Made by a program: the position numbers and the translations under genes | Notes under the pieces: generated by a model | Seen by the model: only the letters and a program-made list of their open reading frames with translations | Told to the model about the DNA's origin: nothing | Database searches by the model: none | Shown here: positions 25,331 through 37,986 of the stretch, piece after piece | Position numbering within the stretch: the first letter of the stretch is position 1 | Layout: every line of letters begins with the position of its first letter | Source of the DNA: Sitta carolinensis | Taxonomy: Eukaryota > Chordata > Aves > Passeriformes > Sittidae | Direction: 5' to 3' | Assembly (NCBI GenBank): GCA_032173965.1 | Contig: CM063292.1 | Span: 3,858,001-3,922,000 of the forward strand | DNA: 64,000 bases

Positions 25331-25665
25331 TGTAGTCTGGTTTAAGTTTCTGAGCGTCTTAGTGATGGTTTTTCTGATGTTTTAGTTTGTTGAAACTTGT
25401 TCCCAGAGAGGGAACATAAACAACAGGACGTTGTTTTTGTAATGGTGTTCATGTCGTGAATTCTCTCTGGGAGGAAGGATTCTCTCTTGATGTCCCTCTG
25501 GTTTGATCAGTGTGGGTAAAGAGATTTGTCTTTCATTCCCCAATCACAGTGGTCTGTAGGAAATTGTATATAAGAGAGTGATCCCTAAGAATAAAACATT
25601 CTTTCTTCACACAGCCTGAAAAAAATCCCAGAGATCTGTGTCGTGTGTTTGTCTGCACAGAGACA
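25331..25665 (+). mobile_element. Solo LTR, family 1, with target-site duplication CACGTG
   Basis: A 335-bp solo LTR starting TGTAGTCTGGTTTAAG and ending AGAGACA. The six bases on each side (25325-25330 and 25666-25671) are both CACGTG, exactly matching. It contains CCCTCTGGTTTGATCAG, a TATATAAGAG box at about 25568, AATAAA at about 25591 and GTCGTGTGTTTGTCTGCACA. The TATA box and polyadenylation signal sit where LTR U3 and R are expected. It is the clearest member of the family here, and the duplication sets the exact ends. Confidence 0.93.
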
Positions 25666-25671
25666 CACGTG

Positions 25672-28600
25672 GGCAGCACCAGCAGAGAGGACAGGGATGG
25701 GCAGGGGCTGCAGCCCCCTCTGAAGCCACAGGGTGAGAACTCTGCATTGCCCAGCAATGTTTATCCAAAAAACTCTCCTGGAAAACACCCCTGGATCCCA
25801 GGGGAAAGCTGCAGCAAAGGCTTTTGGAGCCTTCTGGAGCTGGGTCTGCAAGAGCTCAGGATTCCCAGCTTTGACATCCCTCATCCGCGTCCCTCATCCA
25901 ACACTTTTCCAGGGAATTGGCAGCAGGGACACAGCCCAGCAAAGCAACCTCTTGGGTCAGTCAATCTGCTCTGTGGCCAAGGGGTTTGGAAGCTTTTCCC
26001 AAATAGTGAATTTTACATTATGTGTTTTCCTGGGCACATCCCACCATCTCTTTTGCTGGAGAATGTGTGAGGAGGAGATTCCAGCTCCTCAGGTCGTAGA
26101 TTTTGGAGCTTTTTTAGGCCAAGAGAGAAGCAACAAACCTCAGTTGCTCATCAGATCCGCTATTATGAAACAACGTATTTGCATGTGAAGTCAACAAGTC
26201 AAGCCAGAAGATAAATTCTGTTCTAAAAACATATGGATTGCTAGGAAATCAGATGCCACTGCCACACAGGGGATCCTAAGAAATGTATTTCCTGAAGTCT
26301 TACAACATTATTCCATGAAATTCATCTCAGAAGGTGGCAAACCAAGAACAGGAATTTGATTTATAACATCATAAAAACATACGCAAAGAAGTATTACTGA
26401 CACGTCTGCAACACAAGCCCACACCATGGAGGGGAACTGAATTTATAGTTCTCATATATTTGTTTTCTAAAGTGCATTAAAACCTGAATGAGGCTTCTCT
26501 CCCCTCCCCTAGCTGCAACTTTTTCATTATTTTGATTAGAAAGTCGTTATTATTGTATGGAAAACTTGCCAAGCCATTTATCACTTCATGTTTCTAAGCC
26601 TCTTTGCTCAGAAAGAAGCACATTTTTACTCAAAAATTGGCCTTTTTTCCTTTGAAAACTGTCCCATTTTCTATTGAAATCAAGCCCATTTATGCTAGAA
26701 ATTGCATCTACTGCAGCAGAAATGTCTGTGACAGGAGTCCAATGTTTAAGCTCATGCAAAATGTGAAAAACATTGAATTTTGAGTAGTATTTCATATAAT
26801 TACGAATACTTCACACTTCCCTGCTATGCAGCACTTCGTACAACTCGTTCTGACACCAAATATTTGCTTTGTTGGAGGAAGCAGCTGCTAACAGATGCAA
26901 ACCCTGAGCAGAGGCTTGTTCCCATCAGAGGCTCTCTTTGCCTTGCGAAGGATTCAGAATCCTCCTGCTCCCAGCAGGCACAGCAGGGATGGTTTGGAGC
27001 AGTGTGATTTTCCAAAGCCCTGGATTTCTGCAGGCAGGGCAGATCCCTGTGCTCCCAGTTCTGCAGGGATGCTGCTGCACAGGGGTCAGGGCTGCTCTGG
27101 GAGCTCTCAAGGCACCTCCTCAGCATTTCCCTCTCCTCAGGGCTCACGCCTCTGACCCCAGTGTGTTCTCCCCACTTTTTCTCCTCTCTTGTGAGGAATA
27201 AGTGCTGCTGGAAGGAGGCAGTGCAGGAGAACATCCTTCCTTCCCTGTCTCCATCCCTCCCCATGCAGGTGAGCAATAAACGCAGCACCCAAAATTTTGA
27301 ATGGGGTCACAAAATTTTATTATTTTTGGATCCCACCGAGACTCAGATGTGTCCCACTGCCTGTCACTAAACCCAGCCCTGCTCTTAAGTGACCTAAGCA
27401 CAGCCTTGAAAAAGCAATCCAATCCACACCACTTGTTTAGTGAGATATCAGCCACAGAAACAAACCCCAGCTCTCAACAAGTGGGATCTGCAGCTCCAAA
27501 GGATAATGGATTATTTTAATAAATGAACATCAAGTCGCTGCTGGTGTGGCCTTATTATTTATCAGCTGTGCCTTTGTGGAGCGTGGCACTGTTGAGAAGG
27601 TTTGTATAATTACAGCAGGAGAACTATTCCTTCCCCCATAAATTTTCCCTCCAGTCATTCAGCCTCGGCAGGGGTGACACTGCCAGCTCGTGTGGTTTGC
27701 CAAGGAGGTGAGCTGGGTCCTGAGTGCTTCCTTCAAAGATCCCTTCCCTGCCACCCCCTCCAGAGTTGACATTCCCATCAGATCCCACTCCCTGCTGCCC
27801 TGCTGAGCTGGCCCAGCACCACAGAGCAGGGAGAGGCCAGCAAAGGCACTTTTTCCGAGTTCAGCCTCCTGACAGAGCCAGCAGGAGCTGATCACAACAC
27901 AGGGAAACAAACAGTGCAGTGCGGGCACTCACAGGTGGAACGAACCAAGGGAGAGCTTCTGGGCAATGCTGAATGAAACCAGATGGGTTTCTGCTGGGTT
28001 TTAATCTTTTAGTGGTACAGATGCAGTAAAAAGCTATCAGTGAGTGAAGAGAAGCCAGCCCTTGCAGCAGATCGTCCAAGCCCTGGGCTGGGCTGTAGGG
28101 CAGCCAAACCCAGCTGGAACTGGCAGCACCAAAATGCAAGGTGGGAAGCAGTGGAAGTACCTGGGTGATGGCAGGGCAGGTGCAGGGCCCTTGAGGCTGT
28201 GATTGCCCCCAGGGCTCTGCCAGCAGCAGGACTCCAGTGCCCAGGAAGCCCCCAGTCCAATATTCCTCCAGTGCCCCCCTGCAGGACACCCAGGGGTGGC
28301 AAAGCTGGGACAGGGCACGCTCAGTACCACAGCACCAAGCCTTCCTTTAGTGCCTCAGTCCCCATCCAAAACAAAAAAATAAATACAAAAATGGGGAGAA
28401 TAGAAATCCCCCAATTCCCAGAAATCCCAAATTCCCAAATTTGCAGAAAGTTGCTGAAATCAAAACAAACTGGGTTTGGGAAGCAAACAACACACAGAAC
28501 ACTGAAAATCCTTACAAGGGTTTTAAGGATCCTTTCAATATTAATTATCAACAGAGAGTTTTCTGACTATTCCACGGATATTTGTACTTCCATAATGATG

Positions 28601-30657
28601 CAACAGTGCCTCGACTCTTCTATTTATAATTCTGTTTATAAACTATGTATTCAGGCATAATTTGTATCAGGAGTGTGCTGCCATATCGTATTTGGTACTA
28701 ATGACTTTATAATATAATGCTAACCAGAAAGAAAAATTCTTTGGATTGAAATAATTTCAGTTGGTGCTAAATAAATGCTTGTGTTCATTTAAGATGATAA
28801 TTGCATATAATGCATACTGAATATGTCCTATTAAGACATAATCAATGTTCTTGTTGAGTAACAATATCAACATTGAATCTAACATTATCGCAGAGTATGC
28901 TTGTCAGGATTTTGACAAATGTAAAATTAAAAAAAAATGAAGCAAAGTGACTATTAGCAGCTCTAACAGACATAATGCTTTGATAATTATAATATCAGCA
29001 TTTATTTTAAATGCCAGTTGCTGCTGCTTAAAAAGGGTGATATACACAGAGGCTTTGCATTTAGAGCTTGAATTACAGTTTGATGAAAAGAAAAACCCAA
29101 ACTATTTTGTAACATAAATCCTCTTCAGCTCACCAATTTCCAATTTTTTCATATCATAAAGGAAGGGCTACAGTTTAATCACTGTAATAATGTACTTCTC
29201 TTATGAAGAAAATCAATATCTATTTACTACCCATGGGAGACGTGGAGTCCATGGATATATCTGGAAGCTGAAGGAAGACTAAATTTTCTCCTTCAGCTGT
29301 AGCCATTAAAAAAGGAAAGAAGTTGCTCCAAAGTGTTTGAAACAAATTGGTTTCCTGGCTAGAGGTTTTTTTTTTTTTTCATCATGATGAAATCTGTAAC
29401 TATTTAATATATAGGATCAACACTTTAATTCCTCATAACTTACACATTTATTTTAAATTACACATAAATTTGCACATTTAATTCTTCATAATGCTGGCCT
29501 AACCGTAGGGCTTGTGTGCATGGGTGAGTTTGTTATGTTTTACATGAAAATACAGGAATTTTATGGGCATGCTTTCAACAGTCTGTGTAAAATTATAAAT
29601 TTTTATTGATGTACAAATTAGAATTTGGATATGGAATTAATATCACTTTGTAGAAGGCTGCACACACGTGCATCTGGGCTGTTATATATATCCATCAATA
29701 TAAATATTAATATTAACAGCACTTAAGGGAGTTTCCTTACAGGGATGATGATATTCATAAGAATTTCTCCTCAGGTGGAGATCACCAACCTCTAGGATGG
29801 AGCAATGGCTGAAGCTCAGGTTTAGTCTGAGCTATTTCCCCTTAAATCATTTTTGTTAGTTAGGCTACTACTAAAAGCAAGTCCAGGGAAGAAAGTAAAT
29901 ATTCAGTACTCTAAATAAAAACTAGAATTGTTATAAAAGACAGAGCACCGCTGAATTTGGTGCCCCTACACTGTTTTTTACCAGGCAAAGATATTTCCCT
30001 CCATAACAGAGGGATGTTGATCTGCAACAGCTGCTCACTAGATGCTCGTGCTTTGGGAAGAAGATAATTTTCCATGTCAGCTGTGCTAGAAGTATAAAGT
30101 CCTATAATAATTTTTAATATCTTTGGAGAATAAGAATCACCATTCTCCAAGGAAAATACTTGCTGTCAAATATACTGAAATCACCCTGTCCTTATAAAAA
30201 CACGAGCTATGTTTCAGCTTTCCTCCTCGACCAATGTATGTAATTTCTTTTTTATTTTTTATTTTTCAGGCAAAAAATTCAGTTGTTCCTCATAATTAAA
30301 CAGTGCTGCAGAAATCTTTCACTCCAGTGTGAAAGCATCAATTATTATGTAACTTTTTGTGCTGATTTTAGACCACTTAATCGCCCTTATTATTCCACAC
30401 TGGGATGTGCCAGGAGTACAAAGAGAACTGCTCTCACCAAACCCTGTGAGCAGCAGGCAGGGCTGGGTGAGCTCTGCCCCCAGGAAGGGGCTGGGAAGAG
30501 CAAAGACAGCTCCGATGTGGTCGGAGAACAATCCCAGCCCCTGCCTGAGCCAGCACCCCCTGGGCTGGGCTGGCACCCACTGCCCCTGCCGGGGCTGGGA
30601 AGGGCACTCGGAGCCAGCACTGCAGGGACACAGCTCCTCTGGGCCAGGACCAGCACA
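25672..30657. other. Unique intronic sequence
   Basis: No retroviral primer-binding site or gag-like frame follows the LTR, so it is solo. The 142- and 151-codon frames at 25645-26188 have no recognisable domain. From about 28550 to 30150 the sequence is AT-rich and plain. A GC-richer block at about 30430-30657 leads into the minisatellite. Confidence 0.5.
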
Positions 30658-32090
30658 GCTCCAGAGCTCGGGATCCATGGCAAATACAGAGCTCGGGATT
30701 CCTGACAGCTCCAGAGCTCGGGATCCATGGCAAATAGAGAGCTCGGGATTCCTGACAGCTCCAGAGCTCAGGATCCATGGCAAATAGAGAGCTCGGGATT
30801 CCTGACAGCTCCAGACTCGGGATCCATGGCAAATACAGAGCTCGGATCCATGGCAAATAGAGAGCTCGGGATTCCTGACAGCTCCAGAGCTCGGGATCCA
30901 TGGCAAATAGAGAGCTCGGGATTCCTGACAGCTCAGAGCTCGGGATCCATGGCAAATACAGAGCTCGGGATTCCTAACAGCTCCAGAGCTTGGGATCCAT
31001 GGCAATAGAGAGCTCGGGATCCATGGCAAATACAGAGCTCGGGATTCCTGACAGCTCCAGAGCTCGGGATCCATGGCAAATACAGAGCTCGGGATTCCTG
31101 ACAGCTCCAGAGCTTGGGATCCATGGCAAATAGAGAGCTCGGGATCCATGGCAATTCCAGAGCTCAGGATTCCTGACAGCTCCAGAGCTCGGGATCCATG
31201 GCAAATACAGAGCTCGGGATTCCTGACAGCTCCAGAGCTTGGGATCCATGGCAAATAGAGAGCTCGGGATCCATGGCAATTCCAGAGCTCAGGATTCCTG
31301 ACAGCTCCAGAGCTCGGGATCCATGGCAAATACAGAGCTTTGGATCCATGGCAAATACAGAGCTCGGGATCCATGGCAAATAGAGAGCTCGGGATTCCTG
31401 ACAGCTCCAGAGCTCAGGATCCATGGCAAATACAGAGCTCAGGATCCATGGCAAATAGAGAGAGCTCGGGATTCCTGACAGCTCAGAGCTCGGGATCCAT
31501 GGCAATAGAGAGCTTTGGATCCATGCAAATACAGAGCTCGGGATCCATGGCAAATAGAGAGAGCTCGGGATTCCTGACAGCTCCAGAGCTCGGGATCCAT
31601 GGCAAATACAGAGCTCAGGATCCATGGCAATTCCAGAGCTAGGGATTCCTGACAGCTCCAGCGCTCAGAACTCCTGATAGTTCCTGAGCTTAGGATTCAA
31701 GGCAATTTCAGAGCTCAGAGTTCATGGCAATTCCAGAGCTCAGGATTCAGGACAATTCCATAGCTCAGAGCTCACAACAATTTCAGAGCTCACAACAATT
31801 TCAGAGCTCACAATTCACAATACCTAGCTCACAATCCATGGCAATTCCAGAGCTCAGAATTCCTGTCAGTCCCAGAACTCACAATTCATGACAATTCCAG
31901 ACCTTAATTCCATGGCAATTCCAGAGCTCACAATACATGACAATTCCAGAGCTCATAGTTCAGAACAATCCAGAGTTCCTGGCAGTTCCAGAGCTCACGA
32001 TTCGTGACAATTCGAGAGCTCACAATCCATGGCAGTTCCAGAGCTCACAATCCATGACAGTTCCAGAGCTCTCAGCCCATGACAATCCAG
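30658..32090 (+). repeat. Minisatellite of alternating 25-bp half-units
   Basis: Two related 25-bp half-units alternate. Half-unit A begins GAGCTCGGGATCCATGG and continues CAAATAGA (or CAAATACA). Half-unit B begins GAGCTCGGGATTCCTGAC and continues AGCTCCA. The core (30658 to about 31665, roughly 40 half-units) is well preserved. The rest, to about 32090, is decayed, with units such as GAGCTCACAATCCATGG. A 125-bp higher-order period is visible: the variant GGGATCCATGGCAATTCC occurs at 31141 and again at 31266. Frames of up to 351 codons cross the array on the minus strand, and others on the plus strand, because the units lack stops and 25 is not a multiple of three; they are not evidence of a gene. 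Confidence 0.96.
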
Positions 32091-34214
32091 CCTGCTGGAG
32101 CTCCCCTGCCCCTCCTGCAGCCACAGGATTCTTTTGGGAGAGGAGCCATGGAGATCATGGCACAGCTTCCCATGTGCTGTATCAGAATCCCCCCCTTCCA
32201 CCAAGCCTGCTCCAAGGAGAGCCCCTGGCCCTCCCTGCACGTGCAGCACTGGAATTCTGCTGCTTTAATTGGTACCTGGCACTACTCCTGCTCCTTATAG
32301 GCTCTAAACCTAGCACTGTTCATACTCCAATTTTTGGTGCTGGATAGGAAACACTGTGTCTTCAGCACTGATGAACTGTTCCCCAAAAAACCCCAGGGAT
32401 GGACTAGGTTACATCATCTCCCTGATGAGTGATGTTTTCCAAAGCCTCATACTGAACACTGCAACGATGCTAGACAGCAAAAATATTTCCAAGAGTTTTT
32501 TCCATTAAAATCAGAATATTTGGTTGGAGGCATTAAGAGCCTGACTGACAAGTGCAGGAGGCACCGTTCTCCTGATTGTTACACTTCTAAAAAAATATTA
32601 CAACTACTACACAATCTGCCAAGTTATGCCTAATCATATTTACAAAGGTAACAATTTGGACAGAGCATATGAAAATAACTGTGTCTCAGAATAAATAAAT
32701 GTTTGCATCAGGACACCTGGCTGGATGGGGGAAGGTAAGAAGCAGTTCAGCTTTTTCAGCAGGACTTTCAATCTGGTTGTCTCCACCAGCAAAATCTCAA
32801 GTGAACTGTCAGGAGAATTTAAGATAAGAATTCCCTTCTGTACTATAAATATTTGCTTCAACAAAGCTTTTTGGTGACTTTATTCCCAAATTACTGTTGC
32901 TGTAACAAATGTTCATTTCAACAAATCAATATATTTCCCTAAAAACTAGTCTCCTGCAACACCCAATCAGCTCTATTTGCAGTGTTAATTGTATATTTCA
33001 TTTTAACAGTCACAATTTGCAATTCAAATAATCCACAAGGCCAAAAGGTATTTGCTGAAAAAAATGGTCAAATAATTTTCAGCTATTAACGCATTAGAGT
33101 TGTACAATCTGTTTGCAGACAATTTGTGAGGAGAAAGGAGGGCAAAGTTATTCTAATAAATTATTAGTTGCAAATTATTGAATCATTCCTAGTCCCTGCT
33201 GTAGGTAGAAATGAGTATATTTAAATCCAAAAACATGAAAGGAGAGACAAGTTTCTCCTACGCAGTAACCTCAAATGGCTTTTAGTAGAGACAGCTTCTC
33301 AAGTATCTCTCTATAAAAATTCCAGTGCCAAGAGAATTCCCTGAGCCCGTGGAGGGTGTAAAGGTCAGATAAGAGGGATCAGGCCAGAGCTGAGCAATGG
33401 AGTTCTGCTGGAACTCTGGGAGAGGAGAAAACAGGAGCATCCCCAAAAGCATTCAAGCCTGAAAAGATTCTCAGGCTAGAATAAATCAGCACAACTCCAT
33501 CTTCAAATGGAATTCCTGGGTTTATTTACACTTTAATCAGGCTTTCACTTGCCCAGTTTGTGAATGAAAGCCGGGCAGGTTCCCATAGATTTGTATTCAA
33601 ACCAAACCAGAACTCAGGGCAAGAGGCTGCTTCCAAAATATCATGGCACCAAAAACACAGGAACTAAAGGTTCCAGAACACACACTTGGGAAAAAAAAAT
33701 TCCCCAAAACAGGAGAAGGAGAGTGATTCTTTCTGCCTTGTTGCAGGTGTAATCACATAAAAATAGGGAAATGTGCAGAACTCCCAAGAGGGTGCATGTT
33801 TGTGCAGCACAGCCCTGGCACAGGTGACAAGCCCAAGGCCTGGACCCACAGGGGAGGGGATGCTGGAAATATTTCACACAGGAGGAACAAGGGCTGATCA
33901 GCACTCCTCTCACTTTCTGGGGATGAATTTTTTTGCCAAGTGCTGTGGCCAGGACCTAATGCCACTTGCCAGTGACCTCACTGATAAACACACTTTGGAC
34001 CTGCAGCCCCCAACCAGGGCAAACCCTTCACTGAGCAAAGAAATGAAAGCTCAGAATCAAACAGCTTTCCCCATGCTCAACTTTGCTCCTCCTCAAGTCT
34101 GACTCAGGCTCAGGAAGCCTTGAAGTGTTTCCTGCAGGCTTTGGAGGAGGATATTGAGCAGCCCTGGAGTTTTATCTCCTTAAGGTGCCAGGAGGCTGAT
34201 TGGAACAAGGCAGA
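32091..34214. other. Unique intronic sequence
   Basis: AT-rich, no repeat family recognised, and no open frame with coding features. Confidence 0.5.
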
Positions 34215-34457
34215 GTTGGGTTGATGTCGAAGGTGGGCAGATTCAGATTGGAGGAAAGAAATTCCTCCCTGTGAGGGTGGGGAGGCACAGGGTGCCAGAG
34301 AAGCTGTGGCTGCCCCTGGATCCCTGGAAGAGTCCAAGGCCAGGCTGGAATGGGGTTGGAGCACCCTGGGTCAGTGGCAGGTGTCCCAGCCCATGGCAGG
34401 GGTAGAAGAAGATGAGCTTTAAGGTCTCTTCCAACCCAAACCATCTATGATTCTATG
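34215..34457 (+). mobile_element. CR1: CR1 LINE, 5'-truncated 3' end
   Basis: Sense orientation, with AAATTCCTCCCTGTGAGGGT, AAGCTGTGGCTGCCCCTGG, GAGTCCAAGGCCAGGCTGG, AGGTGTCCCAGCCCATGG, TAAGGTCTCTTCCAACCC and the terminal CTATGATTCTATG. The intact terminal octamer repeats make this the best-preserved CR1 3' end in the window. Confidence 0.94.
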
Positions 34458-35149
34458 CAAACTTGGAGCACTTCAACTTAAGGCTATTTTCCATATTTTT
34501 GTTGCTTGCAGACTGAGGTCTGAACCAAGCCACAAACCAGGGCACAGCTTAAATCCTGACTCCACACCCTGTGCTCCCAGGCTGCCCTCCCTAGCACACA
34601 GTCCTGAAGGAATGTACTGCAGGAATCTGGGTGAAACCCAATCCTGATTATTTTATGATCTTCTGCCATCAACCAATCCATCATCTCACCACAAGTGAAT
34701 TTAGATTAATCAAGTTTATACCTCTGAGACCTGCCTGGATTCCAGTGCAGCACTTGCTCTGATCTACCCCATCATTCCAAGACACCACAGACCCACACAG
34801 AGCTTTTCTTCACCTTTTCATCAAACAGCAAATCCAGGCGGATGTTCAGCCGAGCCAAGATCATTGAAATGCATCCAGCTGACGAGAGCCATGCCAGGTA
34901 AGCTGCCTGACCACATGCCTGGGCAGGGTTTGTGTCACTGCTGCTTCACTGCTGCTCAGGACACCCCTTTGGAACTGAACTTCCCCTGCTTACCCTTTGC
35001 ACTCCACCTTGTATCACTGAGGGAGTGGCAGCTGAATTCCTCCCAGCTGAAATCCAGCTGTGCCCTGGGCCTCACCTGCCTCTCACAGTCCCAAAGGCTG
35101 TGACAGTGCCAGTGTGGCACTCACAGGACCAAGATGAACCATCTGAAAG

Positions 35150-35591
35150 TGTTAGCATTCAGAAACACATAATCACAGGTGGATTACATGCAGGTGTTTT
35201 ATTAAGAGCACTCAGGAACCAGGGCTATAGCTACCCAAATCTAGCTCCCTCCATTTGTTCAGAATGCACATATTTATACTATTTCAATTACGATTGTATA
35301 ACTACATATTTGTTTAAGCAACAATTAAGCAAAAATTACTATAATAACTGTACTTATATTGTCCCATTTTACAAGTATTATCTCATCTACAGGTACCCTG
35401 GAAACACTAAACATTGATTCCCAAAGCAACAAATATTTCACCCCCAAACAATAATTACATTGTTTGTGCTTCTTATCGATATGCTTAACTATAATCTTTG
35501 CAGGTGCAGTTTTGCATGGCCTACTAAAATCAAAGCACAGCATTCCTTCCTTTCCCATGATTTTCAGAAACATTTTAACCCTATACTAACA
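35150..35591 (-). mobile_element. Solo LTR, second family, target-site duplication AAAG
   Basis: A 442-bp element that on the minus strand starts TGTTAGTATAGGG and ends TGAATGCTAACA. The ends form a perfect 6-bp terminal inverted repeat (TGTTAG / CTAACA). It is flanked by AAAG at 35146-35149 and 35592-35595. Inside, a TATAAATA box lies near 35276 and AATAAAAC near 35200, ordered as in U3-R-U5. A 4-bp duplication fits a class I (gammaretrovirus-like, ERV1) integrase, though four bases can match by chance. It shares no visible homology with family 1. Confidence 0.78.
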
Positions 35592-35595
35592 AAAG

Positions 35596-37980
35596 GACCT
35601 CTTGCAGAGGTTTCCCAAGGAGTTTCTCCATCCTTAACCCCGTGATCCGCAGCATCATCCCCGTGCCCTGTCTGCACTGGAGGATGTGGCCAAGGCTAAA
35701 ACAAACCAGGCTGTGACAGGATCTTTGCACAGCAGCTGAAGACAAAAGTTTTCCACGAGTTTCAATTTATAATCATCTAACCCAGTATGCTCTGCCTAGG
35801 CAATAAGAGATAATGAGTTTTGTGATGCCTGCCTAATGCCAAATTCTTAGATGATGTGTTATCAAATGAATCACAACGCGCCTTACTGGGTTAACATCAG
35901 AAATCACATTCTCCCAAATTAGGCCCACTTAGATTATATTTCCCTCCCTAAACATTCCAATTCCCCCAACAGAAAGCAATGTGATAAAGGTCAGGATGGA
36001 AATTGTGTTTCTGCTGTGTAATCTGCTTTGCAAATTTGTATCAGTGGTCAAAATGCCCAGAAAACTCAATTACTGACTTGTTACGACAACCATACATCAG
36101 CAGGCCCGGGCAGACAGAGGTTATTGCTAAAATTAGTACCCTAATGCAAAAAGCATATTCGGTGATTCCAGATGCACAGCCTTTGCTTGATGTTTATATT
36201 GTTAAATATTAATGGAAGCACTGTCTATTATTTCAGGCAAATTATCAGGGACATAATAGGCTAGTTAAATAGGTGCATTGTCTGTTGGAGCTGGAGGGCA
36301 AGAAAAAGCCTCTGTGTCTGTTTGAATACCACATTTCAATGTGGTATTCTAATCAAAATAGTCATCAAATGTTACCTTTAATCACTATTATCATTTTTTC
36401 CTTGAACTTTCATTTTTTATGCAAATCTTATTTTAGAGTTTAGTGTTCTATTGCCAGCAATAATTCCAGGTAGCTTTTGAAAGAGAGAGCCCTGCTGAGA
36501 GTGTAATGAATCAGTAAATGATACCAGCTTTGCTCGTGGACAAAAACAATTCTGGTGGCTGCATTTACACTCTCATTGGGTTGTACCTGCAGAATATAAA
36601 TTGGCCTAATTCTAAATCATCCAAGGGAAAATGATGCAAAATGGATTTCAATTACACTATTTCTGTTTTACCACAAAGCTTATCACACTATGGGGTGAAA
36701 AATCAACCCCTCCACAGGATTTGTGTTCTGATGAAGGGTATAACAATGGAATTTTACATTTTAAATTTCTCCAGTCAATTTCATTCTTTTCTTTCTTACT
36801 CCTACGTATCTTTTTATCACTTTCTCTCATGATGAAAAATAATTAAATGCCAATTTTGAAAGTCCTGCATTTTCTGCTTCAGTTAAAATGTTCTCTTTTT
36901 GCTAAACTTTCACAACTCTTCTTTTATTTTCTAGGAGCATCTGCCAACAAAACAGCTCCCCACCATCATCCTTAACTCAGGTTTTGTCTTCTTGCAACCA
37001 AAAACCAACATTTGTAGGTTATTCTCACTTTCAGACTTAGCCTGTCACTGCCTCATGCAGATTTTGTACTGCAGGACAGTTGCTTTTATGAAACAATAAT
37101 TTACACGACAGAAAATATAGGACAAGTTGCTCAAAATAAGAAGAAATAAAGCTGCAGTATAAACTCAGCCACCCTGCTGTGCTCATGCTACTCAGTGTCA
37201 GAAATTTCTGGAGGCAGGGTCCTCTATAAAATAGTTTTGTAGGCAACTTTCCTTTGGGAGAACTCCCAAGGCACCCTGGAAGGAAAAAAAAAAAAAAAAC
37301 AAATTCTTTCCAATGTGCAGAATTAAGAGAGAAACGAAGATAAGAATTAATGACTGAGAGAAATCTACTGGTTTTGTACTAAAGGAGGACAAACTGCAAT
37401 TAAGTGAAAAACATGCAGCACCATGAGAGAGAGGGAAGGTGAGTGCAGGAGGTGGGATGGAAGAGGACGTGGGGGTGAGCAGAGGTCAGGGAACTACAAT
37501 GGAGCCAGCTCAGAAAGAGTTTTGCCAACTCCAAGTCCCATTTCCAGGCAGCCTAAAAGCAGGAAAGCCAACAAAGGGGAGAACGGTGTGGGAGGCACTG
37601 GCAGCAGAGAAGTGGGAGGGAAGAACACCTGAGCCCTTTGAAGAACTGGGAAGAGACATCCACACCGTTACTGAAAGGACTTTTCAAAGGCAGGAAGAGC
37701 TGAGCCGTGCCTGGGAGCAGCCCTCCCACGCCCAGCCAGCCCTGGGAGCACTGGGGGGTTTGGATTTTGCTGCTTGTCCAGGTCGTGCTCCCTTAGGAGT
37801 GTGGAATGCTGTCAGGCTGCACAGCCTCAGCTCTGCCAAACCCCCTCCCAGCTGTGCTGGGCAGAAGAGCTCAGCCCCTGCTGAGCCCCCAGCCCCAGTG
37901 TGGGGGCTCACGCTCAGAACTGCAGCACAGGCAAAGCCTGCCTGCAGGCAGCACCTTCTGGAGAGCAGGCTGGGCCACAG
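35596..37980. other. Unique intronic sequence with a short perfect hairpin
   Basis: AT-rich to about 37400, then purine-rich (GGAGG, GAGAGAG) at 37400-37650, then GC-richer. A 187-codon plus-strand frame at 37439-38002 runs into the adjoining repeat and has no domain; it is treated as chance. Confidence 0.5.
36324..36349. repeat. Perfect 11-bp stem with 4-base loop
   Basis: GAATACCACAT at 36324-36334 and its exact inverse at 36339-36349 are separated by TTCA. It would form a stable small stem-loop in DNA or RNA. It is too short for a miRNA precursor. Confidence 0.85.
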
Positions 37981-37986
37981 GAGAGG

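Noticed and set aside
25645..26188. 141- and 151-codon frames directly after the solo LTR, considered as gag remnants
   Set aside because: The LTR has an exact duplication immediately after it, so the following sequence is host DNA, and no retroviral motif or primer-binding site is present.
27160..27455. Possible LTR around an AATAAA near 27270
   Set aside because: No paired TG/CA ends, TATA box or duplication could be identified.
30658..32090. CRISPR-like array of regular repeats
   Set aside because: The repeats are contiguous with no unique spacers, and the setting is a vertebrate intron.
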